Under the pieces are notes generated by a model. It had not been told where the DNA came from. It did no database searches and saw nothing but the letters and a program-made list of their open reading frames with translations. A stretch of 64,000 nt of DNA from Auanema rhodensis. Taxonomy: Eukaryota > Nematoda > Chromadorea > Rhabditida > Rhabditidae. Both the position numbers and the translations under genes were made by a program. Below, piece by piece: positions 61,596 through 64,000 of the stretch (its first letter is position 1; each line of letters opens with the position of its first letter). The stretch lies in assembly GCA_964057225.1 (NCBI GenBank), contig OZ059897.1, positions 15,562,001 through 15,626,000 on the forward strand, read 5' to 3'.

Positions 61596-64000
61596 ATGCC
61601 AATAACATTTCTAATTACTTTTCCAATAACTCCAATCCAATCATGTTCAGTTATATGGCACAAATATGGTAGAAGTAATTTTTATTTGTTATTTATTTGA
61701 ATATTATATTTTTGTTTAGATAAATACATAATGGATAACAAAATTCATGCAGTAGATCAATTTCCAATAATTAATCTTGACATGACAAAGCGATGTCTAC
61801 AAATATCAGACAAAATGAGTGCAACGAAGAAGAATCCTCAGCCAAAAGCGGAGAAGAATCCTCAGCCTAAAGCGGAGAAGAATCCACAGCCTAAAACGGA
61901 GAAGAATCTTCAGCCAAAAGCGGAGAAGAATCCACAGCCTAAAGTAGAGAAGAATCCTCAGCCAAAAGCGGAGAAGAATCCACAGCCTAAAGTAGAGAAG
62001 AATCCACAGCCTAAAACGGAGAAGAATCCTCAGCCAAAAGCGGAGAAGAATCCTCAGCCTAAAGCGGAGAAGAATCCACAGCCTAAAACGGAGAAGAATT
62101 CTCAGCCTAAAGCGGAGAAGAATCCTCAGCCTAAAGCGGAGAAGAATCCACAGCCTAAAACGGAGAAGAATTCTCAGCCTAAAGCGGAGAAGAATCCTCA
62201 GCCTAAAGCGGAGAAGAATCCACAGCCTAAAGTAGAGAAGAATCCACAGTCTAAAGCGGAGAAGAAACCACAGCCTAAAGCGGAGAAGAATCCACAGCCA
62301 AAAGCGGAGAAGAATCCACAGCCTAAAGTAGAGAAGAATCCACAGTCTAAAGCGGAGAAGAAACCACAGCCAAAAGCGGAGAAGAATCCACAGCCTAAAG
62401 TAGAGAAGAATCCACAGTCTAAAGCGGAGAAGAAACCACAGCCTAAAGCGGAGAAGAATCCACAGCTACTGCATAGAAGTGCTCCATCGTCGATCAACAA
62501 GGATTTTTTTCAATATTATATACCTAAAGTCAAAAGTCAGATTATTGATACAGGCAATTAAACTTTATCTTGAACACGAGTCAATAATTAATTAAATTTT
62601 AGATCCATGTAAAGATTTAAATGATGCTATACTTGTTTTTCGAAAGGATCGGGCACAAGGAATGAAGACTATTGCAGACACAGTTCAGAAATATGCTTTT
62701 CAATTGGCATTACATGACGAGTCCTATAAAGATCGACAAACATACACTACTTATCTATCATCATCTCTGGCACCACCATATCGCTTGGAATGTATCATAG
62801 AGAACTCGAAAGGAAAACTCAACGGATGGTCTGAAAGAGAAATGATTTCTGCTAAAATTTGGAGAACTTGTGACAGTGGAGAAGATGAACTATGTGTATT
62901 ACCGTTAATCATATTATCAATTGATTCTAATGGATATCAATCTTTCATCCGTTTAATTGCTCCATCATCATCTCATAAGATGTTAACTTTAGTTTTAAAG
63001 AATGGTTCAAGATTTAAGGCTAATCTTAAGCTATCTTCTAATTGCTGTCAGCAATTAAATATTCAACGTTTCCAAAGTTTTATACAAAACAGTTCTTCAA
63101 TTGCTCTGATATATCTTCAACTTTATGCGTCATCATTGACATCATCAGAAAAAAAGAATATTTGCTTCCCCTATTTTCCGAAAAACATATATCACATCAG
63201 CCAATTAATAAGCCTGCAAGGAAAGAAACTCTGTTTGAATAACGAACAATACAAAGCTATACAGCTAGCATGTAGTGATCACCCGTCTGTAGCAATTCAA
63301 TCTGCTTTCGGATCAGGTAAAACCTTAGTAGCAGCATTGATAGCTGCATGCTTTGCTTCAAGTTCACAAAACAAAACAGTTTTAATAGTATCTGAGACGA
63401 ATGCCGCTGTAGCACAGATTGCTAAGACGCTTAATAATTTAGACGATTTTCAATATCTGAATCCTATCCGCATCGTTGCTGATTCTGCTGACACTTTCAG
63501 TCGTCTATTATTTTCTCGATCTGGAGAAACGAATATCGATCTTCATAAACTATTTGACCGAATTTTGACTTATGATTTAAGTGGCCCCGAACGTACTTTA
63601 ATTTTAAAATTCAAACAAAAGTATGATATATTAGAGAAATACGTAACGGATGCTTCATCACGCCTTAACCTTGTTCAACCACCCAGAAAACAAACTGATC
63701 AAGAAGCTGATATTGGGTTCAAATTTCAACAATTGGGCATGACAATCCAAAATGACTTCAGGCGAGTCGTTGAAATAGTACTCAGATACCACAAACCTCG
63801 CATAATCGGAATCACTGCAAGTAAACTTTTGAAAGCATTGGAAAATAAAGCAACCAATGTGCATTCTATTGAATACTTTGCTTTAAATTCTGAAATGGTT
63901 ATCATTGATGAAGCTTCTCAACTTGCTGAAATTACTTTCCTGCAACTTCTCTCTCAACTACCAAATGCCAAATTCCGTCTAATAGGTGATCTTTACCAGT
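61596..64000 (+). CDS. SF1 (UPF1-like) helicase with Lys-Pro repeat N-terminus, 3' end outside window
   Basis: Probable ATP-dependent nucleic-acid helicase of superfamily 1, UPF1/DNA2-NAM7 group; substrate unknown. The first exon (61578-61668) contains ATG 61596 and the hydrophobic start MPITFLITFPITPIQS. Exon 2 (61720 to 62553, or 62535) holds 26 copies of KNPQPKxE. Exon 3 opens at 62603 and stays open for 1.4 kb to the window edge, far longer than exons elsewhere here. Motifs: a Q-type LNNEQYKAIQLA, Walker A as SAFGSGKT, Ia region TVLIVSETNAAVAQI, Walker B VIIDEAS, motif III LIGDLYQ at the very end. The C-terminal RecA domain lies outside. The join after exon 2 needs a GC donor (CAG|GCAATT) or a weaker GT donor (AAAA|GTCAGA); both keep frame. 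The true start is uncertain. Confidence 0.9.
61830..62465 (+). repeat. Coding minisatellite, 24-base unit, 26 copies plus half a unit
   Basis: Tandem 24-base unit AAGAATCCTCAGCCTAAAGC-GGAG (variable) encoding KNPQPKAE. Variants are T or V for A, S or L for P, and K for N. A 72-base higher-order unit (TE, NS, AE types) occurs twice, around units 11-16, and another (VE, SK, KK types) three times, around units 17-26. This shows recent block duplication inside the array. All copies keep the frame. Confidence 0.97.

Noticed and set aside
61830-62465. CRISPR-like regular repeat
   Set aside because: Units are directly adjacent with no spacers and keep an open reading frame; it is a coding minisatellite in a eukaryote.
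62198-62500. Minus-strand Gly-Cys-Phe repeat protein
   Set aside because: Shadow of the KNPQPKxE repeat on the coding strand.

Overview
The window looks like nuclear DNA of a free-living or parasitic nematode. It is AT-rich (roughly 30% GC by eye). The genes are split into short exons by many introns of about 40-60 bases with GT...TTTCAG or TTTTAG ends, plus a few very long introns. The gene set includes a cuticlin-type ZP protein and an astacin with EGF-like and CUB domains, and the calmodulin-like gene resembles the C. elegans cal-1 type. I cannot fix the species or clade from the sequence.

Layout. The first 30 kb is gene-dense: the 3' part of a ClC-3/4/5-type chloride/proton exchanger (28-2750, +), a SNAPC1-like snRNA-activating subunit (3212-5105, +), a kidney-type glutaminase (5581-8025, -, perhaps starting at 8869), a secreted astacin (9933-12096, +), an unrecognised small membrane protein (12535-13118, +), mitochondrial aldehyde dehydrogenase (14248-16679, +), retriever subunit VPS35L (17080-20831, +), an unrecognised protein (21010-22324, +), an HTATIP2-like oxidoreductase (22452-23782, +), glycogen synthase (24473-27302, +), SEC62 (27628-28944, -) and NDUFB3 (29348-29804, +).

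From 30 to 38.7 kb lies one SFT2-type vesicle transport gene in seven exons. Its 5.7-kb fifth intron carries a complete antisense calmodulin-like gene (32733-34967). From 38.7 to 53.7 kb there is about 15 kb without a recognisable gene; it holds microsatellites, homopolymer runs and a few orphan exon-like stretches. A nine-exon cuticlin gene follows (53681-58856, +). The right end holds the 5' part of an SF1 (UPF1-like) helicase (61596 to beyond the window) with a 26-copy eight-residue repeat, preceded by what looks like a decayed helicase relative.

The genes are mostly housekeeping (carbon and glutamine metabolism, respiration, ER translocation, endosomal and Golgi traffic) and do not form one pathway. 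Tight same-strand spacing, with a splice acceptor just before each ATG, suggests trans-spliced clusters (VPS35L, unknown, HTATIP2; and NDUFB3, SFT2). The most interesting points are the decayed helicase next to the repeat-bearing one, two frameshifted coding relics (5362-5600 and 13765-14003), the loss of two regulatory arginines in glycogen synthase, a GC-AG intron, and the nested calmodulin-like gene.
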